Source: Halobacteriovoraceae bacterium (lineage in GTDB: Bacteria; Bdellovibrionota; Bacteriovoracia; Bacteriovoracales; Bacteriovoracaceae). Taken from it: DNA of 64,000 nucleotides. Of the stretch, positions 1 to 8,405 are shown in pieces. The position numbers were made by a program, and so were the translations under genes. Under the pieces are notes generated by a model, which worked only from the letters and a program-made list of their open reading frames with translations, was not told the DNA's origin and searched no databases. The stretch covers positions 261,347-325,346 of the forward strand of contig JACKAK010000006.1 of the NCBI GenBank assembly GCA_020635115.1, read 5' to 3'. Numbering within the stretch: position 1 is the stretch's first letter; each line of letters starts with the position of its first letter.

Positions 1-14
1 CGTAGGATAAAGTT

Positions 15-791
15 ATGGCCAATACAAGAATTATGACAGCGAATATCAGGTTCGACTCCCCGCAAGACAAGCATCAGCCGTGGGGTGCAAGAAAGGATGT
101 ACTTGCCAAAATCATTAAAAAATCAAACCCAGATATTCTCGGCACTCAAGAAGGCAGGCGTCCTCAATTACTTGAACTTGAAAATCTCATCAGTCCTCAA
201 CTTTCATTAATTGAATCTCATCGAGATTGGATTGAACAACGAATGTATCCATGCCTTTTTTATGACAAAAAAAAATACCACCTCATTCAAAGTGGTGATA
301 TTTGGTTATCTGAAAAACCCTATGTACCTGGATCAATTTCTTTTGGATCAGCATTTCCAAGGCTTTGCACGTGGGCCAGATTAAATGATATTTCAGATGA
401 AAAAACTCTAACTGTCATTAATACCCACTTAGATCACATTCTTACTCCTATAAGATCTAAACAAATCGAAGTGTTACTTCGAGAAATTTCAAATATTATA
501 GAAAGCAATGATCTCATTATACTTTTAGGCGATTTTAACGAAGCTCCAGGTGGTAAAGTTTATAACCTCGTGATGAATGCTGGTTACAAATTTGTAGACC
601 CTTGGAAAATTCTCAATAAAGAAGAAGAAACCAGCTACCACAAGTTCAAAGGTAAATTTGAACAAGGAGCAAGAATAGACTGGATATTCACTTCTGATGA
701 AGTACAATTTGAATCGATTGACATGATAAAAACTTCTGAAAATGATATTTATCCTTCAGATCACTTCCCTATTTTATTGACACTCAGCTAG
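15..791 (+). CDS. Endonuclease/exonuclease/phosphatase (EEP) fold protein
   Basis: A 258-residue protein covering a complete EEP (DNase I-like) fold with the family's metal and catalytic motifs in order: TQEG with the metal-binding Glu at residue 46, NTHLDH with His 138, GDFNE with Asp 173 and Asn 175, RIDWIF with Asp 222, and the terminal SDH with Asp 249 and His 250. There is no signal peptide or extra domain, so it is probably cytoplasmic. The family includes DNases, sugar-phosphate and phosphoinositide phosphatases, and the substrate cannot be read from the sequence. The start has a purine-rich AGGATAAAG stretch upstream. The 3' end overlaps the convergent decarboxylase gene by 8 bases. 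Confidence 0.85.
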   Translation: MANTRIMTANIRFDSPQDKHQPWGARKDVLAKIIKKSNPDILGTQEGRRPQLLELENLISPQLSLIESHRDWIEQRMYPCLFYDKKKYHLIQSGDIWLSEKPYVPGSISFGSAFPRLCTWARLNDISDEKTLTVINTHLDHILTPIRSKQIEVLLREISNIIESNDLIILLGDFNEAPGGKVYNLVMNAGYKFVDPWKILNKEEETSYHKFKGKFEQGARIDWIFTSDEVQFESIDMIKTSENDIYPSDHFPILLTLS

Positions 792-1680
792 AGCCTACCT
801 CATCCCCAAGTTGTATATATGTTTCCAACCCTTTCTTTGTATTTTCAATAATATCTTGTGATGGTTTCCATTTTCCCTTTTCACCTATGAGAATCACAGT
901 TGAACCACCAAATAGAAAGTAGCCCTTCTCCCCACCTCTTTTAAACTTTTCACCCATAAAAGTTTGAATTATTTTACCCACACAAATAGCACCCACTTCA
1001 ATATAGGCCAGTTTTCCAAAATCAGAAGTTTCAAGGATATTAATTTGTCTTTCATTCATTAGAAAAATATTATCTTTCTTTTTCAAAGCGATTGGATTTA
1101 CAGAATGATATTGCCCATGAATTCTAAAGGAGTCTAAAAACTTACCATCCACTGGAAAATGAAACCTATGATAGTCGACTGGACACAAACGAGCAATCAG
1201 TAGAGGCCCGTTAGAAAATACCCCTTCCCATTTTGAACTCGCAATCATTTGATCCGGAGATAAAAATTTATTTTTGACTGGATAGATTGATTTTTCTGAA
1301 ATGTCCTCATATCCAAAATATCTGGCCTCAGCGAATGCTGGAAGTATGTTAGAATCTTTTTTGAAATCTCGAACACCACTTTTAAACTTTCTAATAAAAA
1401 AACTATTGAAATTTGAATAGGGATATTTTGCTCCAATATTTGCCTCTGGTACAAATTCATCCATATTAATATTGAATTCTTTAATAAAAGAATCGACTTT
1501 AAATTTGGAAAAACTGCTAGACTGAATTAATCCATAAAACTTTGAAAGCAAGGGGCCAGTGACGAGAGGTGACAATGTTTGCCCCAATTTTGTATCGTAA
1601 AGCCAGTTTACAAAAGTCTCGCCATAAACGTTTTCTTTTTGAATTAACTCATCTTTTCGATTATAAAAATTTATATCCAT
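784..1680 (-). CDS. psd: Phosphatidylserine decarboxylase proenzyme
   Basis: Pyruvoyl-dependent decarboxylase converting phosphatidylserine to phosphatidylethanolamine at the inner membrane. It has the YHRFHFP histidine region and near the C terminus the FGGST sequence, which matches the LGST self-cleavage site: Ser 260 would become the pyruvoyl group and the last ~38 residues the alpha subunit. The frame is open to 1782, but the extension begins with a Lys/Phe-rich stretch. An AGGA sits 6 bases before the ATG at 1680, giving 298 residues, so I use that start. An ATG two codons further upstream (1686) is the alternative. It is transcribed divergently from the HtrA-like gene. Confidence 0.88.
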   Translation of the reverse strand: MDINFYNRKDELIQKENVYGETFVNWLYDTKLGQTLSPLVTGPLLSKFYGLIQSSSFSKFKVDSFIKEFNINMDEFVPEANIGAKYPYSNFNSFFIRKFKSGVRDFKKDSNILPAFAEARYFGYEDISEKSIYPVKNKFLSPDQMIASSKWEGVFSNGPLLIARLCPVDYHRFHFPVDGKFLDSFRIHGQYHSVNPIALKKKDNIFLMNERQINILETSDFGKLAYIEVGAICVGKIIQTFMGEKFKRGGEKGYFLFGGSTVILIGEKGKWKPSQDIIENTKKGLETYIQLGDEVGSS

Positions 1681-1775
1681 ATTCATTCCTAATACTTGAA
1701 TTATATTGTAACTTACTGAAAAGGTGAATTTTTTAAAAACTTTTACAAATGATTTGAAATATTTTTGACATTTTT

Positions 1776-1805
1776 TTAACAATTGAAAAAAGTTATTCGT
1801 ATATT
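1776..1805 (+). promoter_or_regulatory. Candidate sigma-70-type promoter of the HtrA-like gene
   Basis: TTAACA (1776-1781) and TATATT (1800-1805) are separated by 18 bases. They end about 20 bases before the ATG, and a GGAGG lies between. Placement in the divergent psd/htrA spacer supports it. The region is AT-rich, so chance matches are possible. Confidence 0.4.
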
Positions 1806-1824
1806 AATAGTAGTGGAGGTTATT

Positions 1825-2913
1825 ATGAAAAAATATTTTCTATTTCTTCTTTCTCTAGTGTTTTTGTCAACTCTCGCATGGGCAAACTCTATTGATCCTT
1901 CGAGCAATGATTTAAACAATTTAACTGATAGTGAGAAAAGTAATATTAATGTCTTCAACACAACCGTTAAATCCGTAGTGAATATTTCATCAATAAGGAC
2001 GGTAAGGGATTTTTGGAATATGCGTTATCATGAAATCCCCGCTGGAACTGGTTCAGGATATGTGTGGGACAACCAAGGACATATTGTTACAAATGCACAC
2101 GTTGTCGATCAAGGTGAAGATTTTTTTGTGACCTTTCATGGAGATAAAAAACGTTATCAAGCAAAGCTAGTTGGACTCATTCGAGAAAAAGATATTGCTG
2201 TCATTAAACTCTTGGATCGTCCGGGACAACTCATTCCACTCAATATGGCCAGTTCAAAAAATCTTAAAGTCGGCCAGAAGGCCATTGCTATTGGAAGTCC
2301 CTTTGGACTTGATCACACAATGACTGTCGGAATTGTTTCAGCTCTTGGTAGAACGTTAAGAGGATATGGAAACGTGCAAATTACAGGTATGATCCAAACA
2401 GATGCTTCCATTAATCCGGGCAATTCTGGAGGGCCACTGATAAACTCAAATGGAAAATTAATTGGGATGAACACAATGATTTTCTCAAATTCAGGAAGCT
2501 CGGCCGGAGTTGGCTTTGCCGTTCCTGTTGATACAATCGCTTCTATTGTACCACAACTTATAAAAAATGGCCGTGTAGAGCGCCCTATCATAGGTGTTCA
2601 ATTACTTCCAGACCATATACGAGATCAGTTTAAAATTAAAGAAGGGGTAGTAATCACAGAGGTTTTCGATAATACTCCGGCCGGTAAAGCTGGTTTAAAA
2701 GGATTTTCAAAAGATAAATCTGGCAGATGGGTATTAGGGGATATTATTTTAAAAGTTGATAAAAAAGCGGTTAATAATTATGAAGATATATACTCAATTT
2801 TAGGGGATTATCAAGTTGGAGACACGGTAAAAATCACTTATCAAAGAGGAAATAAAGTTTTATCAGAAGAGATTAAATTAATATCAGCAAACAAGCAATT
2901 AGAACAAAACTAA
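1825..2913 (+). CDS. HtrA/DegP-like periplasmic serine protease with one PDZ domain
   Basis: A 362-residue trypsin-fold (S1C) protease for envelope protein quality control. The signal peptide is about residues 1-20, ending LAWA before NS. The catalytic triad is visible: His 92 in NAHVV, Asp 123 in KDIAV and Ser 201 in GNSGGP. A single PDZ domain follows at about residues 260-350, as in DegS or short HtrA proteins rather than two-PDZ DegP. The open frame begins at 1783, but GGAGG lies 5 bases before the ATG at 1825 and the signal peptide starts there. It converges with the ABC ATPase gene, whose stop is 13 bases away. Confidence 0.92.
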   Translation: MKKYFLFLLSLVFLSTLAWANSIDPSSNDLNNLTDSEKSNINVFNTTVKSVVNISSIRTVRDFWNMRYHEIPAGTGSGYVWDNQGHIVTNAHVVDQGEDFFVTFHGDKKRYQAKLVGLIREKDIAVIKLLDRPGQLIPLNMASSKNLKVGQKAIAIGSPFGLDHTMTVGIVSALGRTLRGYGNVQITGMIQTDASINPGNSGGPLINSNGKLIGMNTMIFSNSGSSAGVGFAVPVDTIASIVPQLIKNGRVERPIIGVQLLPDHIRDQFKIKEGVVITEVFDNTPAGKAGLKGFSKDKSGRWVLGDIILKVDKKAVNNYEDIYSILGDYQVGDTVKITYQRGNKVLSEEIKLISANKQLEQN

Positions 2914-2926
2914 GATGCCGGCCCAA

Positions 2927-3574
2927 TCATTGGATGAGAGGATTTGCTATATTGATTTGATCCCTATGAAAAGGAAGCATTTTTTTAGATTTTATAATCA
3001 GAATTTGATCGACTTTGTTTTTCAAATATTCCCAATCATGGGAGACAATGATGACGGTTTTATGTCTAGAAACTTCTTTAATTTTTTGAAAAAATATCTC
3101 TTTTTGTTTTATATCAAGAAAAGAAAAAGGTTCATCTAGAAATATGACCTGACTTCTTTTTGCCAATACTTTTGATAAATTGACAGATTGTTTTTGCCCT
3201 TGACTTAGGCAATTATAGTTTTGATTATACAAATGCGAGATTTCATTATAATTGTCAGAATTAACTTCTTTTAATTCTCCAATAGATAAATATTCCTTTA
3301 CAGGGCCATCCCAAAAATTTTCTTCGTGCAGATAGATTGAAAACTTTTCAACATTGTTTGAATAATCAGCAGGACTTAAATGTTTTCCAAACAACTTTAA
3401 ATCCCCTGAAATAACCTTCGTTTGATTAAAAAAGGATTTCAAAAATGTTGTTTTTCCGCAACCATTTTCACCAATAATTAATGTTATGCCAAAAGATTTA
3501 AAAGAACATGAAATATTTTTTAAAATTTCACATCCTCCAATAGCTATTGAATAATTTTCTACTGACAAGCTCAT
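2927..3574 (-). CDS. ABC transporter ATP-binding protein (metal-chelate/vitamin B12 type)
   Basis: A 215-residue ATPase of an import system. Walker A is GENGCGKTT (residues 35-43), followed by a signature-like LSQGQKQ near 123, Walker B VIFLDEP near 143 and the switch His in VSHD. Its start overlaps the permease stop by 4 bases (ATGA), the usual arrangement for translational coupling. It is the last gene of the binding protein-permease-ATPase operon. The family places it with FecE/BtuD proteins. Whether the cargo is an iron chelate, haem or cobalamin is not decided by the sequence. Confidence 0.85.
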   Translation of the reverse strand: MSLSVENYSIAIGGCEILKNISCSFKSFGITLIIGENGCGKTTFLKSFFNQTKVISGDLKLFGKHLSPADYSNNVEKFSIYLHEENFWDGPVKEYLSIGELKEVNSDNYNEISHLYNQNYNCLSQGQKQSVNLSKVLAKRSQVIFLDEPFSFLDIKQKEIFFQKIKEVSRHKTVIIVSHDWEYLKNKVDQILIIKSKKMLPFHRDQINIANPLIQ

Positions 3575-4506
3575 GCAAAGCTCCTCTTTTTTCCAATCAA
3601 GAGATAAATCAAAGATGGAACGGCCATGAGGCTTAATAATGCATTAATTGGTATATTTTGTTCTAATACGATTTGAATATAGATAATAGACGTTGTTAAG
3701 ATCCCTGAAATAATGACAGATCCCTGAATGAGTTTACTTGTAGAATTTGTATTAAATATAATTCTTGCAAAATGAGGGACAATCACACCGATAAAAACGA
3801 TTGGCCCACAAAAACTGGTTATCATTGAAACCAATAAACCTACAGATAAAATCATTTTTTTTTGTACTCTTTCCACATCAAGCCCATATGAAATTGCTTG
3901 AACCTGTCCTAATTGATACAAGTTAAGCTCACTTGAACAATTAAAAATATATAGTAAAAAGCAAATTACACTCGCAAATAAAATCAAACTTTGAACAATA
4001 TCTGTTGTTGAAAAACTTCCAAGCCCCCAATAAATATATTCTCTAAGATTTTCGGATGATAAATACTGTTGAATAATACTTAAAATACCTGAACATAAAA
4101 AAGAAACGAGTAGGCCTACAATAAGTAAAATATAGTGATTGGGATTATTTTTTAGAAAATATAATATTATGCCCATTACAATAAGGGCCCCTAAGAACGA
4201 AGGGATCATCCCAAAATACAAAGAAGCACTGTAGGGAAAAAGTAATAAAAAAATCCCTAAAAAAAGAGTTGCCCCAGAATTCACTCCTAAGACAAAAGGC
4301 CCGGCCAGTGGATTTTTAAAAATAATTTGCATGACAAGTCCAGAAAGAGAGAGTCCAACTCCTGCACTAAAGGCCGTTATTAACTCTGGCAACCTAATAT
4401 TTAAGATTATTGTTTTTACAACTGAAAGATCCGTATAATCGTGCTTTGAAAAAAGACAAATCCCAAAGAAAAAAATCAAGAAAAAAATGAGTTTATATTT
4501 CTTCAT
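3571..4506 (-). CDS. FecCD-family ABC transporter permease
   Basis: A 311-residue inner-membrane protein with about nine to ten hydrophobic segments. It shows the FecCD hallmarks: IRLPELITAF near the start, the SGLVMQIIFKNPLAGPFVLG stretch, and the GPIVFIGVIVPH motif that couples to the ATPase. It overlaps the upstream binding-protein gene by 14 bases and the downstream ATPase by 4, so the three genes form one transcription unit. Length and motifs match siderophore/B12 permeases. No TonB-dependent receptor lies nearby. Confidence 0.87.
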   Translation of the reverse strand: MKKYKLIFFLIFFFGICLFSKHDYTDLSVVKTIILNIRLPELITAFSAGVGLSLSGLVMQIIFKNPLAGPFVLGVNSGATLFLGIFLLLFPYSASLYFGMIPSFLGALIVMGIILYFLKNNPNHYILLIVGLLVSFLCSGILSIIQQYLSSENLREYIYWGLGSFSTTDIVQSLILFASVICFLLYIFNCSSELNLYQLGQVQAISYGLDVERVQKKMILSVGLLVSMITSFCGPIVFIGVIVPHFARIIFNTNSTSKLIQGSVIISGILTTSIIYIQIVLEQNIPINALLSLMAVPSLIYLLIGKKRSFA

Positions 4507-5533
4507 AATAATAAAGAGACTTATGTTGTTTTTGTTTGATATTGATAAGATCTCGTAAAATCAAATCTGGACGAAAGACACCAGATTCCCAATAATCATA
4601 GGCCCCATATTCATTGACTCTTGCTGAATAACTAAATATTTTCAAAGAATTCATAGATGGGTGTTTATTTTTAATTATTTTTAAGTTTTCTTTCTTTCCA
4701 GAGGCCAGTAAAAGATCTGTTTTGGACAGCTCTTTTAAAATAACTTCAGTTCTTAGTATCTTTGGGGACTGAGAAGTATTTGTGATTAAGGGTTTAAGTC
4801 CAGCGTCCTTCAGCAAAACAATCGTATCGCTATTTTCAGATGGGATGACCCACTTACCACGAAAGTAGTCTGCAACGATGACTGTACCATCTGTGGATTT
4901 ATTCTTTTTAGACAGAAGCTGGTAATTCGACTCAAGCATTGAAAATAATTTCTTTGATTGCTCGAATTTACCAAGAACAATTCCAAAAGCAACAATCCAT
5001 TCTGCTCTTCCTAGTGGGTGAGATTCTAAAAAATTTGATAATGGAAAAGAAGCAATATTTAATTTATCTAATTTACTTAGAGAAAAATTTCCCCAATCAA
5101 AAAAGAGAAAGTTAATTTTTTTTTGCAAAAGTGACTCTGTTCTGAGTGGGTAAGAAAGCACTTGAGTTAATTTAAGTTTACGATGACTATAAATAAACTC
5201 AGGTTGAGAGATAAATTTAAGTAACTTAACTGAGTTTAATTCCATAAATGGGTATATTGCTGCACCTGTCACACTTGCAATATTGAGTTCATGAGTATTT
5301 AAGTAATGAGCATGACAATGGAGTGAAAAATTTTTATCATTTGTTAAGAGATAGTAAGAATCATTTTTAAGTTTTAGTTTTAAAACAAAACCACCTTTAG
5401 ATTTATTTAACTCAAATCGTTTTGCGTATAAATTCTTGTAAAGTCTTTCAGTATAGCACTGGCCATCTTTTGCAAAAGTCTGTCCAGGGTTAATTAAAAG
5501 AAGAAAAAGTAAAAATTTACTAAAGTTCAACAT
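4493..5533 (-). CDS. Probable periplasmic binding protein of the FecCD-type importer
   Basis: A 346-residue exported protein and first gene of the three-gene importer. The signal peptide covers about residues 1-21 (ending QTFA), with an AGGAAAAGAG ribosome site upstream. The C-terminal two thirds look like a class III (TroA/BtuF-like) binding protein: an IASFPLSNFLESHPLGRAEW stretch, a long connecting helix and a later LLLASG segment. The N-terminal ~100 residues are unusual for the family and carry Cys and His residues. Assignment rests largely on operon position. No B12 riboswitch was seen upstream. Confidence 0.7.
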   Translation of the reverse strand: MLNFSKFLLFLLLINPGQTFAKDGQCYTERLYKNLYAKRFELNKSKGGFVLKLKLKNDSYYLLTNDKNFSLHCHAHYLNTHELNIASVTGAAIYPFMELNSVKLLKFISQPEFIYSHRKLKLTQVLSYPLRTESLLQKKINFLFFDWGNFSLSKLDKLNIASFPLSNFLESHPLGRAEWIVAFGIVLGKFEQSKKLFSMLESNYQLLSKKNKSTDGTVIVADYFRGKWVIPSENSDTIVLLKDAGLKPLITNTSQSPKILRTEVILKELSKTDLLLASGKKENLKIIKNKHPSMNSLKIFSYSARVNEYGAYDYWESGVFRPDLILRDLINIKQKQHKSLYYYEEI

Positions 5534-5699
5534 ACTCTTTTCCTAAGTTTCGCGCCATATTACAATATTTGCATTATGATTAAAACCTCTACCTACATTC
5601 CTAACAAACTGTATTTATTGAGATCAATTTTTTAATTTTTTTACATTGTCCTGACCAAATAATTAATTTGTTGCGATATAAGTTTCCTGGAGGTGACGA

Positions 5700-6470
5700 T
5701 TGAGAGTATTAACAATTTTGACAATGGTTTTTCTTGTCTGTTCCTGTGCATCAAGTCAAAAAAAATCAACTCCAGATGATTTACTTTTTAATAGCGCCTA
5801 TATCAATCAAAATGATCTCGTTCAGGCGGTTGAGCAATTTGCCGAAGCATATGAATATTATACAAATTCAACAATCATTAAAGGTGCAATCAATTATATC
5901 AAAGAGACTAACTATAATGAAATGTTTGTGGGACGAGCAAAATCTCACAAAGATTTTTTAATTTTTGAGAAATATCAGCAGAAAATTAATAATGCTCAGA
6001 TTTCAAAAAAAATTGAAGCACAAAAACTTAATACAATCTCAAAAGAATCTTTTGACAAGTATTTTTCAAATTTGAGCAGTATCGATTTTATTGAGCAGAG
6101 AATAGATCTCTTTGAAAGACTTATTTTCAATACTTTTCCACATAAAAGACATTCTGTCTTTTTTTCTGAACTTGCAAAGTCAATTTGTCATAATTTAACA
6201 CAAAATGAATTGGAGACGCTTAAGGAGAGAATCAAAACCCAAAATTATCTTATTACATTAAAGTTAAATCTCTATTTTTTTCAAAATGTTAAAAATAAAG
6301 ATATAATAGAGCTTCTCAAATTACACGAATCCGTTGAGTTTAAATACACGAGAGATTTCATAGAAAAAATCCAAGTACAAACGAATAAAAAGTTCTTAGA
6401 TGATCTAAAACAAAAGCTAAAAAGTCTGGACAACACAGAACCTGATACAACATTGATAGGATTTCTATAA
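5700..6470 (+). CDS. Putative lipoprotein of unknown function
   Basis: A 256-residue protein starting at TTG with GGAGG 7 bases upstream, which decides the start. The N terminus is a short hydrophobic signal ending VCSC-A, a reasonable lipobox, so Cys 16 would be lipidated. The remainder is Lys/Glu/Asn-rich and predicted mostly helical by eye, with no motif I recognise. It is divergent from the importer operon and converges with the peptide-transport operon, whose last stop lies 2 bases away. Confidence 0.6.
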   Translation: MRVLTILTMVFLVCSCASSQKKSTPDDLLFNSAYINQNDLVQAVEQFAEAYEYYTNSTIIKGAINYIKETNYNEMFVGRAKSHKDFLIFEKYQQKINNAQISKKIEAQKLNTISKESFDKYFSNLSSIDFIEQRIDLFERLIFNTFPHKRHSVFFSELAKSICHNLTQNELETLKERIKTQNYLITLKLNLYFFQNVKNKDIIELLKLHESVEFKYTRDFIEKIQVQTNKKFLDDLKQKLKSLDNTEPDTTLIGFL

Positions 6471-6471
6471 T

Positions 6472-7437
6472 TCAAATTTCTAAACAAGCAACAACATGCT
6501 CTGGCCCATGTTCCTTAAGTTCAGGAATTTGTTTTTTACAGTTTTCAGTAGCAAGGGGACAACGCGTGTGAAATCGGCATCCACTTGGTGGATTTAATGG
6601 AGAAGGTACATCTCCTTCAAGAATTTGTATTTTATGCCTTAGAGTTGGATCAGGAAGAGGAATTGCTGAAATCAATGCTTTTGTATAGGGATGCAAGGGA
6701 GATTCATAAAGTGTTTGTGAATGTGCAATTTCTACAACTTTACCTAAATACATAACCACAACACGATCAGAGATATGTTTGACGACGGAAAGATCGTGAG
6801 CAATAAAGATTAGGGTTAAATTCATTTCTTTTTGAAGTTCTAATAGGAGATTTAGTATCTGTGATTGGACTGAAACATCGAGTGCCGAGACAGGCTCATC
6901 ACATATGATAAGTTTCGGTTTAAGGGCAACAGCTCTAGCAATTCCAATTCTTTGTCTTTGTCCTCCTGAAAATTCATGGGGATATCTTAAGTAAGCACTT
7001 TCGGGAAGACCAACACGTTTTAATAACTCTAAAACTTTTTCTTTTCTTTCCTGTGGAGTACCAATTTTTTGAATAATAAAAGGTTCTTCAAGAATATGTC
7101 CAATTGTGTGTCTCGAATTCAATGATTCTGCAGGGTCTTGAAAAATCATCTGCATTTCACGACGTATACTTCTCAGTTCATTCTTGGGAAGGTCTGCTAG
7201 GCGCTTTCCTTCAAAGAAAACATCTCCTGCACTTGGTTCATAAAGGCGAAGAATGGTTTTTCCTAGGGTAGATTTTCCACAACCTGACTCCCCTACAATA
7301 CCTAAGGTCTCACCTCGTTTTATTTCAAAACTTACATCGTCTACCGCATGAACTTCAGCAATTTTTGAATATAAAATACCTCCGTATACAGGATAATATT
7401 TTTTAAGATTTTTAACTGTTAATATAGTCTCACTCAT
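6472..7437 (-). CDS. Peptide ABC transporter ATPase, OppF/DppF type (second half of a YejF equivalent)
   Basis: A 321-residue ATPase with Walker A GESGCGKST, signature FSGGQRQR, Walker B LIICDEP and the C-terminal Cys-containing tail (GCRFHTRCP) typical of oligopeptide/dipeptide ATPases. The ATG at 7437 overlaps the upstream gene's stop by 4 bases and is preceded by GGAAGGA. A further in-frame ATG 15 bases upstream lacks such a site. It is last in the five-gene operon. In enteric yejABEF the two ATPases are fused in one protein, whereas here they are separate genes. Confidence 0.9.
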   Translation of the reverse strand: MSETILTVKNLKKYYPVYGGILYSKIAEVHAVDDVSFEIKRGETLGIVGESGCGKSTLGKTILRLYEPSAGDVFFEGKRLADLPKNELRSIRREMQMIFQDPAESLNSRHTIGHILEEPFIIQKIGTPQERKEKVLELLKRVGLPESAYLRYPHEFSGGQRQRIGIARAVALKPKLIICDEPVSALDVSVQSQILNLLLELQKEMNLTLIFIAHDLSVVKHISDRVVVMYLGKVVEIAHSQTLYESPLHPYTKALISAIPLPDPTLRHKIQILEGDVPSPLNPPSGCRFHTRCPLATENCKKQIPELKEHGPEHVVACLEI

Positions 7438-8405
7438 TGCAATTCCTTCCACCTATGGCAACGAATAAAATCACTATCCATTTCAATTTGATGATTAGTA
7501 CACGACTCTTCAACATATGGACATCGATTCTGAAAGCGACAACCCGTTGGCAGTGCATTTAAATCTGCAACCATACCTTCTATAGTTAAAAGATGAGTTT
7601 TGGGAGTTTGATCTAACCTTGGGATAGAGCTTAGTAAACCCTTTGTATAGGGGTGCTTTGGGTTTTTAAATATTTCAAAGCAATCACCTTTTTCAACCAC
7701 TTGCCCACAATACATAACAACCACTTCGTCACAAATTTGAGCAATCACACCAAGATCGTGAGTAATAAACATCACTGACATTTTATATTTATCTTGTAAT
7801 CCCTTTAAAAGCCCCAATATTTGTGCCTGAATTGTAACATCAAGAGCTGTCGTAGGTTCATCAGCAATAATAAGTTCTGGCCTACAAGCTAAAGCAATAG
7901 CAATAACAACTCTTTGTCTCATTCCTCCTGAGAGTTGATGAGGGTATTCATTTATTCTTCTTTCGGGTAGGGGGATTCCTACATCTTTAAGCAACTGGAT
8001 TGATTCTTTGATTATTTCGTGTTCACTCATCTGTGGGAAATGAAGTCTAAAACACTCTCCGAGTTGTCTGCCAATTTTATGAACAGGATTGAGTGCAGTC
8101 ATAGGTTCTTGAAAAATCATCGAGATTTTCTTCCCTCGAATTTTTTTCATTTCATCAATCGGTATTTTGGTTAAATCAATACCATCAAAGATAATTTCTC
8201 CACAATCGATCATTCCTATTGGTCTAGGAAGGAGTCTCATAATAGAAAGGGAAGTTACACTCTTTCCACAACCAGACTCTCCTACAATTCCAATTGTTTT
8301 ACCTTTTGGAATATCAAAACTCACATCATTTAATACATTGATTAAACCAGACTCTGTTTCAAAAGAGGTACTTAAATTTTTTATACTTAGTAATGTTTCA
8401 CTCAT
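7434..8405 (-). CDS. Peptide ABC transporter ATPase, OppD/DppD type
   Basis: A 323-residue ATPase with Walker A GESGCGKSV, signature LSGGMRQR, Walker B LIIADEP and the GCRFQNRCP tail of the oligopeptide/dipeptide ATPase family. Start and stop each overlap the neighbouring gene by 4 bases, so it is translationally coupled between the binding protein and the second ATPase. It energises peptide import with its OppF-like partner. Confidence 0.9.
   Translation of the reverse strand: MSETLLSIKNLSTSFETESGLINVLNDVSFDIPKGKTIGIVGESGCGKSVTSLSIMRLLPRPIGMIDCGEIIFDGIDLTKIPIDEMKKIRGKKISMIFQEPMTALNPVHKIGRQLGECFRLHFPQMSEHEIIKESIQLLKDVGIPLPERRINEYPHQLSGGMRQRVVIAIALACRPELIIADEPTTALDVTIQAQILGLLKGLQDKYKMSVMFITHDLGVIAQICDEVVVMYCGQVVEKGDCFEIFKNPKHPYTKGLLSSIPRLDQTPKTHLLTIEGMVADLNALPTGCRFQNRCPYVEESCTNHQIEMDSDFIRCHRWKELQ

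Noticed and set aside
5534..5699. Cobalamin riboswitch before the FecCD-type importer
   Set aside because: The spacer is 166 bases, shared with a divergent gene, and shows no B12-box-like sequence.
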